This document shows, piece by piece, positions 34,733 to 46,720 of a DNA stretch of 64,000 nucleotides; the stretch's first letter is position 1; every line of letters begins with the position of its first letter. This stretch comes from Cucumis sativus (Eukaryota; Streptophyta; Magnoliopsida; Cucurbitales; Cucurbitaceae): positions 7,626,001 to 7,690,000 of the forward strand of contig NC_026655.2 in the NCBI RefSeq assembly GCF_000004075.3, given 5' to 3'. The notes beneath the pieces were generated by a model. That model was given only the letters and a program-made list of their open reading frames with translations. It ran no database searches and was not told the DNA's origin. Both the position numbers and the translations under genes were made by a program.

Positions 34733-37700
34733 ATTTATTGTTATATAAACTAATTGTAGAGTTGTAAACTTCCATAGTTTGTTATTGTAAATAAAATTTA
34801 CAATTCATGATTATTAGAACCAAGGCCAATTCTTTATCCTTATTTTGTTAAAATCTAATTTCAGATTCTAGAAAATTTCAATTTGAGAAAATAGTGTTAA
34901 ATTTAAGTAAATTTGGACACTTTTAACTTTTATGAATACATTGTCTTATTTAAATAATCTAGTCGTTTTAAAAAAATAATAATAAAAATATAATAATGAA
35001 AAAACATGACAAAGTGAAAAATATGGATAAAAATAGGTGTGGAAATATGGAAATAGTGGACCTCGTCCATAATTTATAATTTTTGTTATTTAATCAGTTT
35101 TGAATAGGTATCCTTGATTTGATTTAATGGTTTTTTTTTTCTCATCTCTAATATTTTTTAATTTTTAATTTTCTAACTAAATTGTGTTCTTTTTGTTTTT
35201 GTTTTTAACACATGACTTATATAATTTTTAAGTTTAACAATAACTATTTTAATAGTTTAAAATTTTAAATATTGCTAATTGAGTAATTTAATCATTTTTT
35301 ATGTTTATAAAGCACATTCAAAACCTATTAGTCAAACTAATTTAAAAATACATATAAAGTGATAACTACATAAAAAAAATTGATATTGAATCCAAGACGT
35401 AAGACGGGACACTCACCATATTGATGATAAAAAAAATTATAAGTTAACATCTTTAAAACTAAATTAATAAGCCTTGTATCGAAATGGTGGACCTCCTTAC
35501 CCGAGGTGCCATGTGGGTGAAAATTGTAGACCGAGTTCACAATTTTGACACTTATTTTTTTTGTTAAATATTTTATTTTTTTATTATTCTGGTTATAATT
35601 TATTAAAATAATATTATTTTTAAAAATTTATTAATATAAAGTTTAGTTAATAATGAAAATTATGAATAAGAGAAGTAGTTATAGTAGAAATATTAAAAAT
35701 AAAAATAATAGTGGGATTCATTTATTAATATAACTCTAACTTAAAAATTACAATAATAATAAATTGTAAGTGCAAATATTATTTTGGTCTGGTCAATATT
35801 TTTAGTTCATCAATTATTACTGAAATTAATTAATAAACATATAATATTTTTCATCTATAACATATGAATATATTTTACCAACTTTACCAAAACGAAATTT
35901 TAATATAAATGGAATCAACGTATGGATTTAATCCAATACATATGATCAATGTCCACATATGTATCCACGTGCATATGTGTGTGTATATAAAAGAAAGATA
36001 TATTGTTAATATCAACTTGGGGTAAAATAACGTGCAATCCTATCTAGGCATTTTATAATATTCTTAAAATATATAGCATGTTGCTCAATTAAAGAAATAT
36101 TTTTAATATCAAATTTAGACATATGTTTCCATTGTGGTGCAAAAAAAACGAATGTTAATAATTTTAGACATAAAATTTAAGTAAGAAGAAGATACATTTA
36201 ATGGTTTTTGTCTTAAAGAATATATATAATATGAGTTTAAATAATAAATATTTAATGAATGGGTATAAAGTGATTGAAGTTTAGTTCCAAATTTGATTAA
36301 GTGCCCTAAACCCAACCTATCTTTCTATCCTTTCTTCTTTCTATATTTTAATGTAGTTTTTTCTTTTTCTCTTTGTAGTTTCTTTTTCTTGGAACAAAAG
36401 TTTTTTGTTTTTAATTTTACTACTTCTACGATTAAGAAAAGGCACGGTCATGGGCGCTATTATCATAATTTTTTTTTTTTAACTTTTTACTATTTTTACG
36501 ACCTTTTTGTTAAATAAAAAATTTGAGTTAGTAAATTAAATATTTATTATTATTTCCAGTTTATGTGAGTTTGCTTAGAAGTCTACTTTGTAAACCCATA
36601 CATTCATTTATGGGTTTGAGCACTAAGGGCATCTAAGTTTTGTAAGAGGTGAGAAGATAGGTAAAAGTATTTCTTATATTATAAATGTTTTTGTAAATCA
36701 AACTTTCCAATACCAAATCTGTTTCAATTTTGTCATTAATCATTTGACCGTTAGAGACTCTCGATCTTCCAACTTAATATATATGTGTCTCATTCTTCTC
36801 TTAAAAGTACAGAAAAACAATCAACAATTTCTCTTCTCTCAAAAGTTCTCTCTTTTAGAATATCGAGCATTAGAGTGTCTATTTGAGTGATGGAATTTCA
36901 ATTAGCTTCAGTGCAAAACTAATTGAAGAACACGATTGCTTTATCCTTGGGACGATGGGGAAACACAAATCTGTTTGCACAAAAAGAGTAGAGCTGCAAA
37001 ACACTTTAAAGAAAGCGAGATGTGACTCAGACCTTCTTCTAACTTGTTAGCTCTTTTTGTTCTCTTCTTTCTTTCTTTTTTTCCGTAAGCCATTTTCTCT
37101 AATTGTTTTTCTGGTAGACTTTAAACTAATTGAAAGAAAATGATTTTTGTTTAGAAAACATCCTTTCACGGTAGTTTTCAACTTTTGGCTCATTAAGTAC
37201 TCAAGTTTACTCCATTATATTTTATATTTACAACTCTTTTTTCAATCTACCTTATAAAACACTTTCAACAATGTAGAAAAAAATGACGCAGCAACAAGAA
37301 GAAGAGGATGAAGATGATGAAATTCAAATTCAAATGAAAATGAGAAATCAAAAGTATTGATTCTTTCTTTGCTTTCTCGTTTTATTTAACTATATATTTG
37401 TCAAAGAAAGGAAAAATAAAATATTGCAATCCATATTTTATTCAAACCGAGATGAATATAAGTATTGAATAAAAAAGTTCCAAAACAAAAGTAAGAATCA
37501 TAAAAATGTTTTAGATGGGTAGATACACGAACTCAACTTTAGACCCTAAAACACAGATCCTGTTATTGAGTTTCTAACTTTCCCAACCCTCGCAGTTAAG
37601 CTAACACACAATGAATTTGTGGGCTTTTATGTGTAGTAGATTTTAGGCATGACAAGTTGAAGTTGAGTTTGATTTTTATTGGGCCTAATCCTTTGAGCTT

Positions 37701-38541
37701 TTGGGCTTTGGGACTATATTGTGATCAAATGAGCTTAGTATTACCAAACTCTAATGGAGTTTTCACTACTCCCATTGTTTTTCATATATTTCACCTGATT
37801 TAATAATTTCTAATATATACTTATTATATTATATTTCATTAAATTTTAATTTTTAATATATACTTATTATATTTTATTAAATTTGCATTCATTCGTGTAA
37901 TGAAGGTTACTTTGTAAAATCTTGTTAGGATTAAAACTGTTTTCGATTTAAATATATCATTATATAATAACAATGTATATATATTTAACATATACTATAT
38001 TTTAGCTTGTATTTTACTTTTGTAACAAATTTTAAATTATGTGAAAGTACAAATTTTTATCAACACAATTATGAAAAGGTATTGCTAATGATGTTTTATA
38101 TATAGTGTATAATATTATGGTATATTGTGTGCATCCTGCTTAAATATATATTATGTGTGTGATACTTAATGATATTTAATATATATGATAACATATATGA
38201 AATAATATGTGTATGCTGTTCAATTATATATATGTGCGTGATGTTTAATGCTTAACGATATATAAGATATATGATAAACTAAATGATATTTTTATGTTGT
38301 ACGTTCATAAAGTGCACCATTAATCCTAAAAAGGAATCAATGGTCCAGAGTACATAAACTTAAAAAATAAGTTCATTATATATTGTATACTATATTACAT
38401 AATTTAATAAAGAAAATTAGTAATATTAGTAGCATCAAACAATTAGTTGACTATACAAGTTTATATATAGGTCACAACACATATGATATGAAGTGCTATA
38501 TAATAATAAGTATATATCAATAATATTTAATTGAACCAAAA
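34733..38541. other. AT-rich intergenic region
   Basis: Begins with the DUF506 3'UTR. No recognisable gene. A patch at about 36580-37130 is less AT-rich and rich in CTCTCTT, reminiscent of the R/U5 part of a retrotransposon LTR, but no TG...CA ends or primer-binding site could be fixed. Direct repeats occur at 37812-37875, and an ~80-bp repeat at 38130-38300. Confidence 0.45.
38130..38300. repeat. Diverged tandem repeat, unit about 80 bp, ~2.2 copies
   Basis: Units start near GTGCATCCTGCTTAAATATA and GTGTATGCTGTTCAATTATA, each followed by ATGTG(T/C)GTGAT, TTAATG, and a TATATGATAA tract. A third partial unit begins TTTTATGTTGTACGTTC. The interior is nearly all A/T with inverted symmetry. Confidence 0.55.
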
Positions 38542-38613
38542 CATGGGGTGGGATTTGAACTCGGGACCTTTCGTCCACAGGAGCATACATGTGCTAGTTG
38601 AGCTAAGCGCATG
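38542..38613 (-). pseudogene. tRNA-like relic or SINE head
   Basis: Read on the - strand it begins CATGCGCTTAGCTCAACTAG (A-box-like TTAGCTCAACTAG) and ends CGAGTTCAAATCCCACCCCATG, with a B-box (GAGTTCAAATC) at normal distance. CATG at each end can pair, but other acceptor pairs and the T-stem fail, and the D-arm is short. So it is not a functional tRNA. It could be a decayed tRNA gene or the tRNA-derived head of a SINE; no SINE body or tail was found. Confidence 0.55.
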
Positions 38614-39025
38614 TTGGCTACATATTCCTTTTTCATTCACGGAAGTTTTTCTATTTGAAAAAAAAAATCTTAATTTTATAAAAAAATCACATTTTATTCG
38701 TATTTCATTCACTTCAATATATATAATCTTAAATTCGCATTAGAATGAAAAGAAAATCAAATCTGAAGTCCACACATTAAATAAAAGATTTTCTTTAAAA
38801 CTATATTTTATCTATAGAATATCAATTACAGATTGAGAAAAAAAACATTTTATTTCTAAAATTTTAAACCTAAATTTTTTTTTATTGAATTCAACCTCTC
38901 ATGTTTTGGTAGGTATCTATTTTTTCTAATTGAATTAGATTTAATAATAATAACAAAAAAGGTCTGTCCTTTTGACTTAATTGCAATCCCAACCCACATA
39001 AAACACATATACCATTTTGACAGAA

Positions 39026-39036
39026 ATCCCACATCG
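39026..39036 (+). promoter_or_regulatory. Upstream sequence element (USE) of the U3 gene
   Basis: ATCCCACATCG matches the plant snRNA USE consensus RTCCCACATCG exactly. It is 24 bp from the TATA box. In plants this short spacing specifies Pol III, while about 33-34 bp specifies Pol II. Confidence 0.92.
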
Positions 39037-39060
39037 AAAATTTGAAGAAAACATATGCAT

Positions 39061-39068
39061 TATTTAAA
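39061..39068 (+). promoter_or_regulatory. TATA box of the U3 gene
   Basis: TATTTAAA lies about 31 bp before the predicted first base of U3 and 24 bp after the USE. Confidence 0.85.
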
Positions 39069-39091
39069 AGGGAAGACGATGGTTTCAGGAC

Positions 39092-39311
39092 ACGACCTTA
39101 CTTGAACAGGATCTGTTCTATAGGTTGTACATCTGTGTCCTTGAGTTCTAAGGAGACAAGAACCAAAGTCTGGTGGATGAATAGCTGCCCTGTGGCTAGA
39201 GCGTGATTAACGGTTCAACAGATCTCGATCTGGCGACTGTAGAGGATCGTTCTTGGCAGATTTCGGCCTGTCGGGATGGCCACAAGGCGGTCTGACAGAC
39301 CATTTAAATTT
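39092..39311 (+). ncRNA. U3 small nucleolar RNA
   Basis: U3 guides early cleavages of pre-rRNA in the nucleolus. The 5' end ACGACCTTACTTGAACAGG followed by ATCTGTTCTATAGG is the highly conserved U3 5' domain (box A region). Further on: a GATGA motif (box C' type) at 39176-39180, TGATTA near 39204, GATCTCGATCTGGCGACTGT, and the box D-like GTCTGAC at 39290-39296 near the 3' end. USE and TATA lie upstream at Pol III spacing and a TTTTTT run at 39309-39314 ends it; plant U3, unlike animal U3, is a Pol III transcript. About 210-220 nt; the exact 3' end is uncertain. The GGTTGTACATCTGTGTCC segment after box A seems to deviate from the plant U3 I remember, so a variant or decaying copy is possible. 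Confidence 0.93.
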
Positions 39312-39314
39312 TTT
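39309..39314 (+). terminator. Pol III terminator of the U3 gene
   Basis: A run of six T immediately after the predicted U3 3' end; the first run of four or more T in the transcript. Confidence 0.75.
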
Positions 39315-39352
39315 CTTGTTTCTTAGCTTTTTGTGTTTCTTAGATGTGGAAA

Positions 39353-39368
39353 GGGCGGTCTGACAGAC
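39353..39368 (+). repeat. Second copy of the U3 3'-terminal box-D segment
   Basis: GGGCGGTCTGACAGAC repeats the AGGCGGTCTGACAGAC at 39285-39300, 68 bp downstream and beyond the T6 terminator. No other part of U3 is seen with it. Confidence 0.75.
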
Positions 39369-42331
39369 TTCATATGGTGTTTGGATTTCTGCTGCGGAAG
39401 ATATTTGGAAGATGAGGGATTTTTACTTTGATGTGTGGCTATTTTTGCTGTCTTGTTTTTTTACTACCTTTGGGTTGGGGGAATAGTCCATATGTGTGCT
39501 TACTGGATCATCTCAAATGGATTTAAAAAGAATATTCTTCTGATCCCATTGGCCACAACTAATCTTGAGTGTGAATTATAACTCACTGTTTCACCCTTTT
39601 CATATATTCTTATTAAATTCAAGATTATTTCTTAATCAAATTGTAAAAAAGAAAAAGAAGAAGAAATTAAATTTGAAAAGTTTATATTAATTTAATAAAA
39701 AAAGATATTTTTAGAATTGAAAATATATATATATATATATAATGAGAAAGGAAAAAAAGACGTAGGATCCACGCGATCAACTCACTAAACGTCCACGATT
39801 TTGGTTACCAACCCAGCCAAACTATTTGAAAGCTCATGCTATCTATAATAATGTTTACTCTTTTATAAATATCCATTCTTCACATTTGTAAAATAAAATA
39901 CTTTTTATTTTATACACAAATTATTATAGTCCACCAAATATTATAAAAACAAAACTAGCATTCCCAACAAATTTTTTATTCTTATAAATCCATCTTAATA
40001 TAAATCTAAATCTAAAACAGTAAAACTTTGGTGTTAGGTCAATATAGAGACAATAAAGAGCAAGATTGAAAATATAGAGACAAAATGAAGATCACATTCG
40101 AAATATAGAATTATAAGGGATATCATGTTTGGCCCACTTGACTTAAGTTCAAAACCTTCGGGTCAATATGTTGAAGTTTAGCAAGTTTGTATTTGAGGTG
40201 TAAAGTTGCAACATTAAATTTCTCAATAATTGTGTGAATAGTAGATAATGAAAAATTAATAAGATAAAGTTATTTGATAAATATAAAACGTCAAAATAGA
40301 TGATTGAAAGATTGAAATCCTTCGTAAATATGCAAGATCAATAGAGATTATTATCAAAGTAAGTTGGTGCGATTAGACAACCCTAGATTCAAAATTCAAC
40401 AACTAATAAATGAAATTTTAATTACCAACAAAAATTTTCAAATCTGATTGTAAGTTGATTGAATAATTTTTCTCAAAACGAAAAAAAAAAATGATTGAAT
40501 AATGTTATTATAAACACGTCAAAGCCTGTACACCACAACATTATGTCATAGGATTAGAGAGTAGGATATTGAAAGAAGATAAATATGGCTTGGGGTTAAA
40601 GGTATATGCGTCTCTTTTAGACATAGCTATATTATTTACTTAAATCGTACTCCACATGGAATGGATACCTTTGTTTTAGTTCAATAATTGTATAAATACT
40701 ATGTAAGATCGAACTATTAATATTTAAGAATTTTTAGTAAATTATTAATATTTTTTCTAATATAATAGAAAATTAAAATAACTTTAAATTAAAAATGGTA
40801 TAAGTTTGAAGCTTACTAGTTTGATAAGCAAATCGAATTTAAACTATTTATTAGTAATTGATTCTATTTAAATTTAGCTCAAAAACCGAAGTAATTAAAT
40901 TTATCATTCCCTAAAATTTCCCAAAATAGAAAAAAAATCACATTTTTTAATTTAATAAATAGAGAAAATAGAAAGAAAAAGAAACAAACACATGATAAAT
41001 CTATTCTTTTTTTTTTTAATCTCTACTATTTGTTAGATTTCTTGTGTTATTTCTTCTTAATTTACACAAACTCTCTTACATTTAAAAAGTCTCATACACA
41101 TGTAAGTTTCATAAATGAATGGTTTTAAAACAAATTACTTACTCAAATTTACTTATCTACTTTTCAATTAACAATTAATAAACAAAATATATTAGCATGA
41201 ATTTATAAATACAAACAAAATAACAAAATTTAAATGAAAGTATTGAAGTTTGTCATCAGAAGACAATATTGCAATTATCATCAATAGAATATAAATAGCA
41301 ACGTGATGTGTGTGGATAGTTGGTATCAACTACAATAATAATGAGTTACACATGAGGTTTAATTAGATGGGTCAGCCCTCCATCATTTAATTCCCAATTC
41401 AGTATGCCCATATTGATCATATTCCACCCACACCCTTCTAGGGTCTTCTCATCACTTTGGTTCTTCTGGTTAATTAGTTGTATGAGACATCATTTAAAAG
41501 CTACCGCACAAATAAGAATAAGAGTGTATTGAGATAGGGAAGGCGATCTATTATTGGGTTCAGTTTGGTTTGATTTATAAAAGTTGTTAATTTGTTAGTA
41601 CTACAAAAATATACTTTTGATTTCTAAATTTTCATGCAAGTAAAATTTTGTCGAAGAACTAATTAAGATTGTAATGACCTACAAATTGTTTATGAGAGTG
41701 ATAGTTGAGATATTGATTTTAGAACAATTGATTTCGTAAAGTTGATTTGAACAAAAGTTAAGATTAGACGGCTAGTAACTTGCTAAATTATATAAAAAAA
41801 AATATAAAGTATCATAACTTTCAAAAGTTTAAAAAATACCTATAAGCTTTCGTAATAAATTTAAAATATATTTCGTAATAAATTTAAAATATATTTACAA
41901 AACTATTAGTATTTTCAGACAAAAATATCAAAAATATTCGTAAACTTCTTTATATTACGGACAAAAATTATTAGTACTATTCTTGTTTTTCTATTTTTTT
42001 TCTCATATCTTTCAATGCGTTCTTCTTTTTTTTTTTGTTAACTATTTGACATTTTTTTATGTAAAAAGGATTAAAAAAAATTACACTCTACTACAATAAT
42101 AAAAACAATAATAGAAGCACTAACATATTGTAAGACAAATATTTTACAAAAGTTACAGGTTAGTAATTGAGGTGTGTGTTAATAGTCGAAACTTTTTTTT
42201 TTTTTTCATGTTTTGGCATGTTTTAAAGAGAGTTTGATTTTAAAATTTTGTGAGATTTTATATTTAGTTTTCAAAACATTTAAAGATATATTTTACTCAA
42301 ACAAAATACAAAGTTGGAATTATATATAATT

Positions 42332-42359
<28 letters not shown>
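42332..42359. repeat. (AG)14 microsatellite
   Basis: Fourteen perfect AG dinucleotides in intergenic DNA. Confidence 0.95.
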
Positions 42360-42364
<5 letters not shown>

Positions 42365-43380
42365 TTTAGTTTGTGCAGTGTACACTCAAAATGTAGTGGC
42401 CTAAAGGTGAAGTTGTGAAGAGACATTAAAGCTAAATATGTGCTCTCCAAGTCCTTGTGAAAGAGAGTCTTTCTTCCTTTTTTACTTTTGATTAAAACCA
42501 TTGGTAAATGAAATAATTGACTGAAAATTTTCATATTTTCAAAATATTATAAAATATAATAAAAGTTAACCTGATATGTATTTGAGATTATAGGGGTTTA
42601 TAAAAAAAAAAAAAACTATAATTATAAATAAAGTAACTCATTTGATATTTATTCTTATAACAGTTAAAATGAGTATATATAATATAAGTGGGGAGGTTGG
42701 GTGAGGTGAAGAAATGAATTCTATTAGAAGTAGGTGTGTTCCCTTATTTATCATGATATTCTTCTCTTACTAAAATTGAATGTGTAGCGTCGGCAATATT
42801 TAAGGGATATTTGGGGGATCAACTTGAAGAGAGTTTTATGTCCCACGTAGTACTTCCCTTGCCAACCATTTTTCTCATCAACAACAAAATCACATTATTA
42901 CCTTTTCCTTTTCCTCCACATTTCTTTAAATCCATAATTTTAGTCAAATTTCTTGCCCCTGCATAATGCCACTTCAGTCTAACTTATTAAACAACTTGAT
43001 TCTAGAAACTATTCTGAAAAAGGAGGTTGGACCAAAACTATACTCCTTCTTTTCTTGTGGGTTTCATATTTCTTTATTATTTATATATCAGTAGATCCTA
43101 CACTTTTATTCATTATATCTATTAAATATTTCAATTATAAAAATATATTTACTTATTAAAATTAATATCTTTTCAAATTTGAATGGATTGTTTTATATAT
43201 ATATAAAATAAGGGAAATTGATAAAAATAAATATAAAAAGATAAAGAAGCAAATAAACTGGGATTAAAAGATAAAAGAAAAAAAAAAGAGATTATAATAT
43301 AACAAGCAGTGAATAATGGGAAGATGGGTTTATTTGAAGCATTATCCATAAAAGAAAGAGAGAGAGTAGAATAAATGGAT

Positions 43381-45332
43381 TCAGAAATCTTCACCACCAT
43401 TTCCTTCAACACTGCATTCCCCATCTTTGTACTCTGAAACATATTTCTTCACTGTCTCACAAATCCTTTCACCATCTCCTCCCCCTAATATTCCTTCTCC
43501 ATCCACCTACAATTTTTCAATACATATATCATCATCATCGTCGTCATCATCTTCTCTTTCTTCTTCTTCCACATTTTAACATCAACTTGTTTGCAACTAT
43601 TTTTTTTGTCTTCTGTTAAAACTACATTATTGTTGTTGTTCTTATTATTATTTTTGGCTTTTTTAATTCTAACTTTCAACTACATTTTTTTTCTTCTTAA
43701 TTCTAACTTATAAATTCTAGCAATGAAGCAAATATTTTTAATTCAATATTTCAAATTTGAGGGCTATTTGATTTTTTTTTACTTTAATTTAAAGAACTAG
43801 AGGTTGTTTCTTTTCTTTATTATCTATTTTTTAACCATATTTTGAGAAAATAAACGCTTCACACCCTAAATTAATAATTAATAGTTGGTTCATCAATTTA
43901 AATTATAATTTCTCTAAAAATTCTAAAACAATTAAATTTATGTTTGGTATTAAAACTCTTAAAAAATGATTTTCAATTGTTTAGAGCTAGTGTTGATTTT
44001 TCATCATTATGTTTGGTTTCAAGAGATAGTTATTACTCAATTAGTAATTATATTTTCGACTTGAGAAATAATGATTTAACTAAAGGCTTTGTTTGTTAGT
44101 CTATGTATTTTTCTATTTTCTGTTTTCGAAAATTATTTTTTTTTAAATGTGTTTGATAATTAATTTCTTTTTTTTTTATTTTTTAAATAAAGAAAATTCA
44201 AAACATATTGTTTGTTTTATTAACAAACTAATAAAAGACTCTCATCTGTTGTACTAATATTTAAGATTTTAAAAAATAAAAAATAGTTAACCGACGGAGT
44301 ATTTTATACATAAACTCAATTAGATAACTATTTTGGAAGTGATTGACTCATAATCCACTAACCAAAAGTCACCTATCAATTTAAATAAAAGGAAGGATGA
44401 TGAACTCAAAATCAAAGATAATGTTTATGACCCTAAAAAACTTATCAATTTTAGTTCATGTTAACATCATTATCCATTTTGTTCGTTTCATTTTATCTCT
44501 TAGCTTAAGAAAACCCTAGTTTTCAAAAACCAAACCAAGTTTTGAATACTAAAATTGCAGTTTCTTTTTATTTTTGAAATTTTCATACCTAATTCAATTC
44601 TTCCGAATTTTGAAAAAATCCAAAAAAAATGCCAACAATAATGGAAGTTGAGAGCTACAAGTAAATTTAAAACTCCAAAAACAAAAAGAAGACCTGAATT
44701 ATTTACGAGACATAATGAGATAATAATAAATTACCTGAGCCGTTATCTTATGAAAAACCCGATCAGTGAACATGGACTGATTGACATTGAGGATCTCAGC
44801 TCCATTATCTTGAAGAAGTCGAAGCACTTGTTGAAGATTAAAGTGATAGTCTGATCCAGTGGTCAAAAACACTTCCACTGAAGAACCGATTTGATGAGCT
44901 TTAACATGAACCGATAATTTTGGTTTTGTTTCATCTTCATATCCTCTTCTTCTTCTTCTTCCTTCTGCTTCTTCATCTTCTTCCATTCCCATTAGCTTCT
45001 CTTTCTTCTCTTTCAATTTCTTTATGTTCTTTTGTAATTCTTTTATGTAATTTGTCGCATCTTCAAGTTGATCCGGCACTGTTCTTGGAGCTTCCTGAAC
45101 ACAAACATTTAGCAATCATGATCTTTTTTCTTGGGGTTATTGGAAACAAAAAAAAATATATATATATATGGAAAAGAAAAACACAGAGAGAAAGAAATTA
45201 AACCATTGAGGTTTGATTGGGAAGAAGAGAATTGAGTGTGGAGAAAAGGGCTTTCATTTCTTTTCTTCGATTTCTTTCGACGAATTTTCGATTGCTTTGT
45301 GGAGTTGGTTGACAACGGATAGGGTTGGACAT
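43381..45332 (-). CDS. bHLH transcription factor, bHLH162-like, three exons, 204 aa
   Basis: Exons 45332-45204, 45094-44735 and 43506-43381, all phase 0, adding to 205 codons. The basic region and helix 1 are in exon 1 (RKFVERNRRKEMKALFSTLN, about residues 15-34; E19, R20 and R23 kept for E-box contact), the loop spans the exon 1-2 junction, and helix 2 is VPDQLEDATNYIKELQKNIK (about 49-68). A charged spacer (EEDEEAEGRRRRRGYEDE) and an ACT-like C-terminal fold follow (SVEVFLTTGSDYHFNLQQVLRLLQ, NVNQSMFTDRVFHKITAQ). Exon 3 encodes VDGEGILGGGDGERICETVK and a short acidic end; it was chosen because phase, acceptor (TTGTAG|) and family-like ending agree, but it is less certain. Intron 2 is long (1,228 bp). 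If exon 2 instead reads through, the protein ends 12 residues later. Targets unknown. Confidence 0.85.
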
Positions 45333-45406
45333 TATTGAGAGCTTTTCAGAAAACCCCTTCACAAAGATCTTCTTCTCTTCTTCTCTTCTTCTCTTCCTCT
45401 CTTTTT

Positions 45407-45414
45407 CTTTTATA
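45407..45414 (-). promoter_or_regulatory. TATA box of the bHLH gene
   Basis: TATAAAAG on the - strand, 75-82 bp upstream of the start codon, giving an expected 5'UTR of about 45-50 nt made of CTTCTT-rich sequence. Confidence 0.65.
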
Positions 45415-45607
45415 TTTATTATTTAGGAACGGTTTCCGAAAGAAAAAGTCATTTTGTTGTTTGGCCATGGACAAAGGAAATGGAAAAGAATACTCTTAAT
45501 TCCCCTTATTCCTTCCCTTTCCTCATTCATTATCCCACTTTTCTCACTTAATCCTTTCATTTTTCACTATAATCCTTCCATTTTCAATATAATCATTCTC
45601 TTTCTTC

Positions 45608-45705
45608 TACTTCTTCTCTTTTATCATTTATTTCTTCTTCTCTTTTCTCATTTATTTCTTCTTCTCTTTTCTCATTTATTTATTCTTTCTCTTTTCTCTT
45701 TTATT
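45608..45705. repeat. 24-bp minisatellite, about 4 units
   Basis: Unit TTCTTCTTCTCTTTTCTCAT then TTAT. Two exact copies at 45632 and 45656, with diverged copies on either side near 45611 and 45680. Confidence 0.8.
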
Positions 45706-45939
45706 TATTTTTCTCTTCAAATTAATCCTCTTATTTTTTTTCTTTTCCAAACAAATTAACAAATTAATTCACCTCTCTTATTCTTCATTCTCTTTGTGTC
45801 AAGTCATCTTCTCGTATGTTGCTTATCGTTCTCATGAAGAAAAAATAAATATTAAAAATGAAAGAAAAGATAAAAACAACAAGAAAACAAATTTTTATTG
45901 TATAAGATTGATGATTCAAATTTAGAATACAAAAATAAT

Positions 45940-46720
45940 CTATTTATGGTACAATTTGAATAAACATATTTTACATAAATGAAAAAAAGTACAACTTGTT
46001 TGTATTATGTAGTGTATACGATCCAAATTTTTTTTTATACAAAATAAATTTAAAAATCAATACATATTTTCTGTGTTGGGGTTACAGTATAAACATTATT
46101 TTAATACAATTTTTCGTCGTTTTGATAAACAATACGAACAAAATAAATAAGTTTAGACAAACGCAAAAAAAAATAATACAATTTTTGTTTGTATTTGGTT
46201 TACAGAAAATATTTCATAAGCATTTCTTATCCATTAAAAAAAAAAGTAATTCAATTTCTTTCTCATATGGGATTGGAATAGAAAAACAAATATTTGTCAT
46301 AAATTTTTTTAAAAAATAGCATATTTTTTTAATGTATTGAATTTTTGAAACAAATTGAACTACAAATTAAACGCAAATGAAAAATCAAATAATACAATTT
46401 ATGTGTGAATTGAATTTACAGTATAAATTTCATTAACATATTTTACACAACCAAAAAAAAAATTTAATACACTTTATTTTGTGCATTTGATTTAATGTTA
46501 AAAAAAAAACTAAAAAATACTCTACTTTTGAAATTATATTAGGTGTACGTTACAAGTAAAAAAAATATTTATACAAAATAAACAAAAGAAAATCAATACA
46601 AATTTTAAGAAAATCAATACAAATTTTTTGTGAAGGGTTGGATTATGGTACAACCTAACTAAAAAAAAATGAATTTGAATACAATTTTTGGTTGCAAATG
46701 TTTTATGGTACGAACAATTT
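45940..46720. repeat. Diverged internal repeats with an ACAATTT...TTTACAGTATAAA theme
   Basis: Segments near 46062-46100, 46170-46215 and 46389-46430 share AATAATACAATTT, a G/T-rich stretch, then GTTTACAG(TATAAA). Copies are not evenly spaced, so this may be an old, eroded array. Confidence 0.45.

Larger units (their letters stand above)
39316..43380. other. AT-rich region, no gene recognised
   Basis: Starts with a second copy of the U3 box-D segment at 39353-39368. Contains an (AT)9 run at 39724-39741, a dispersed-repeat member at 40161-40262, a 21-bp tandem duplication near 41850-41892 (TTCGTAATAAATTTAAAATA) and (AG)14 at 42332-42359. The last part holds the bHLH 3'UTR. Confidence 0.5.

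Noticed and set aside
44699-44734. Read-through of bHLH exon 2 as the true C-terminus
   Set aside because: A good donor (CAG|GTAATT) and a phase-matched exon with family-like ending exist; kept only as an alternative.
45454-45759. 101-codon frame rich in Phe, Leu and Ser
   Set aside because: Translation of a pyrimidine-rich minisatellite.
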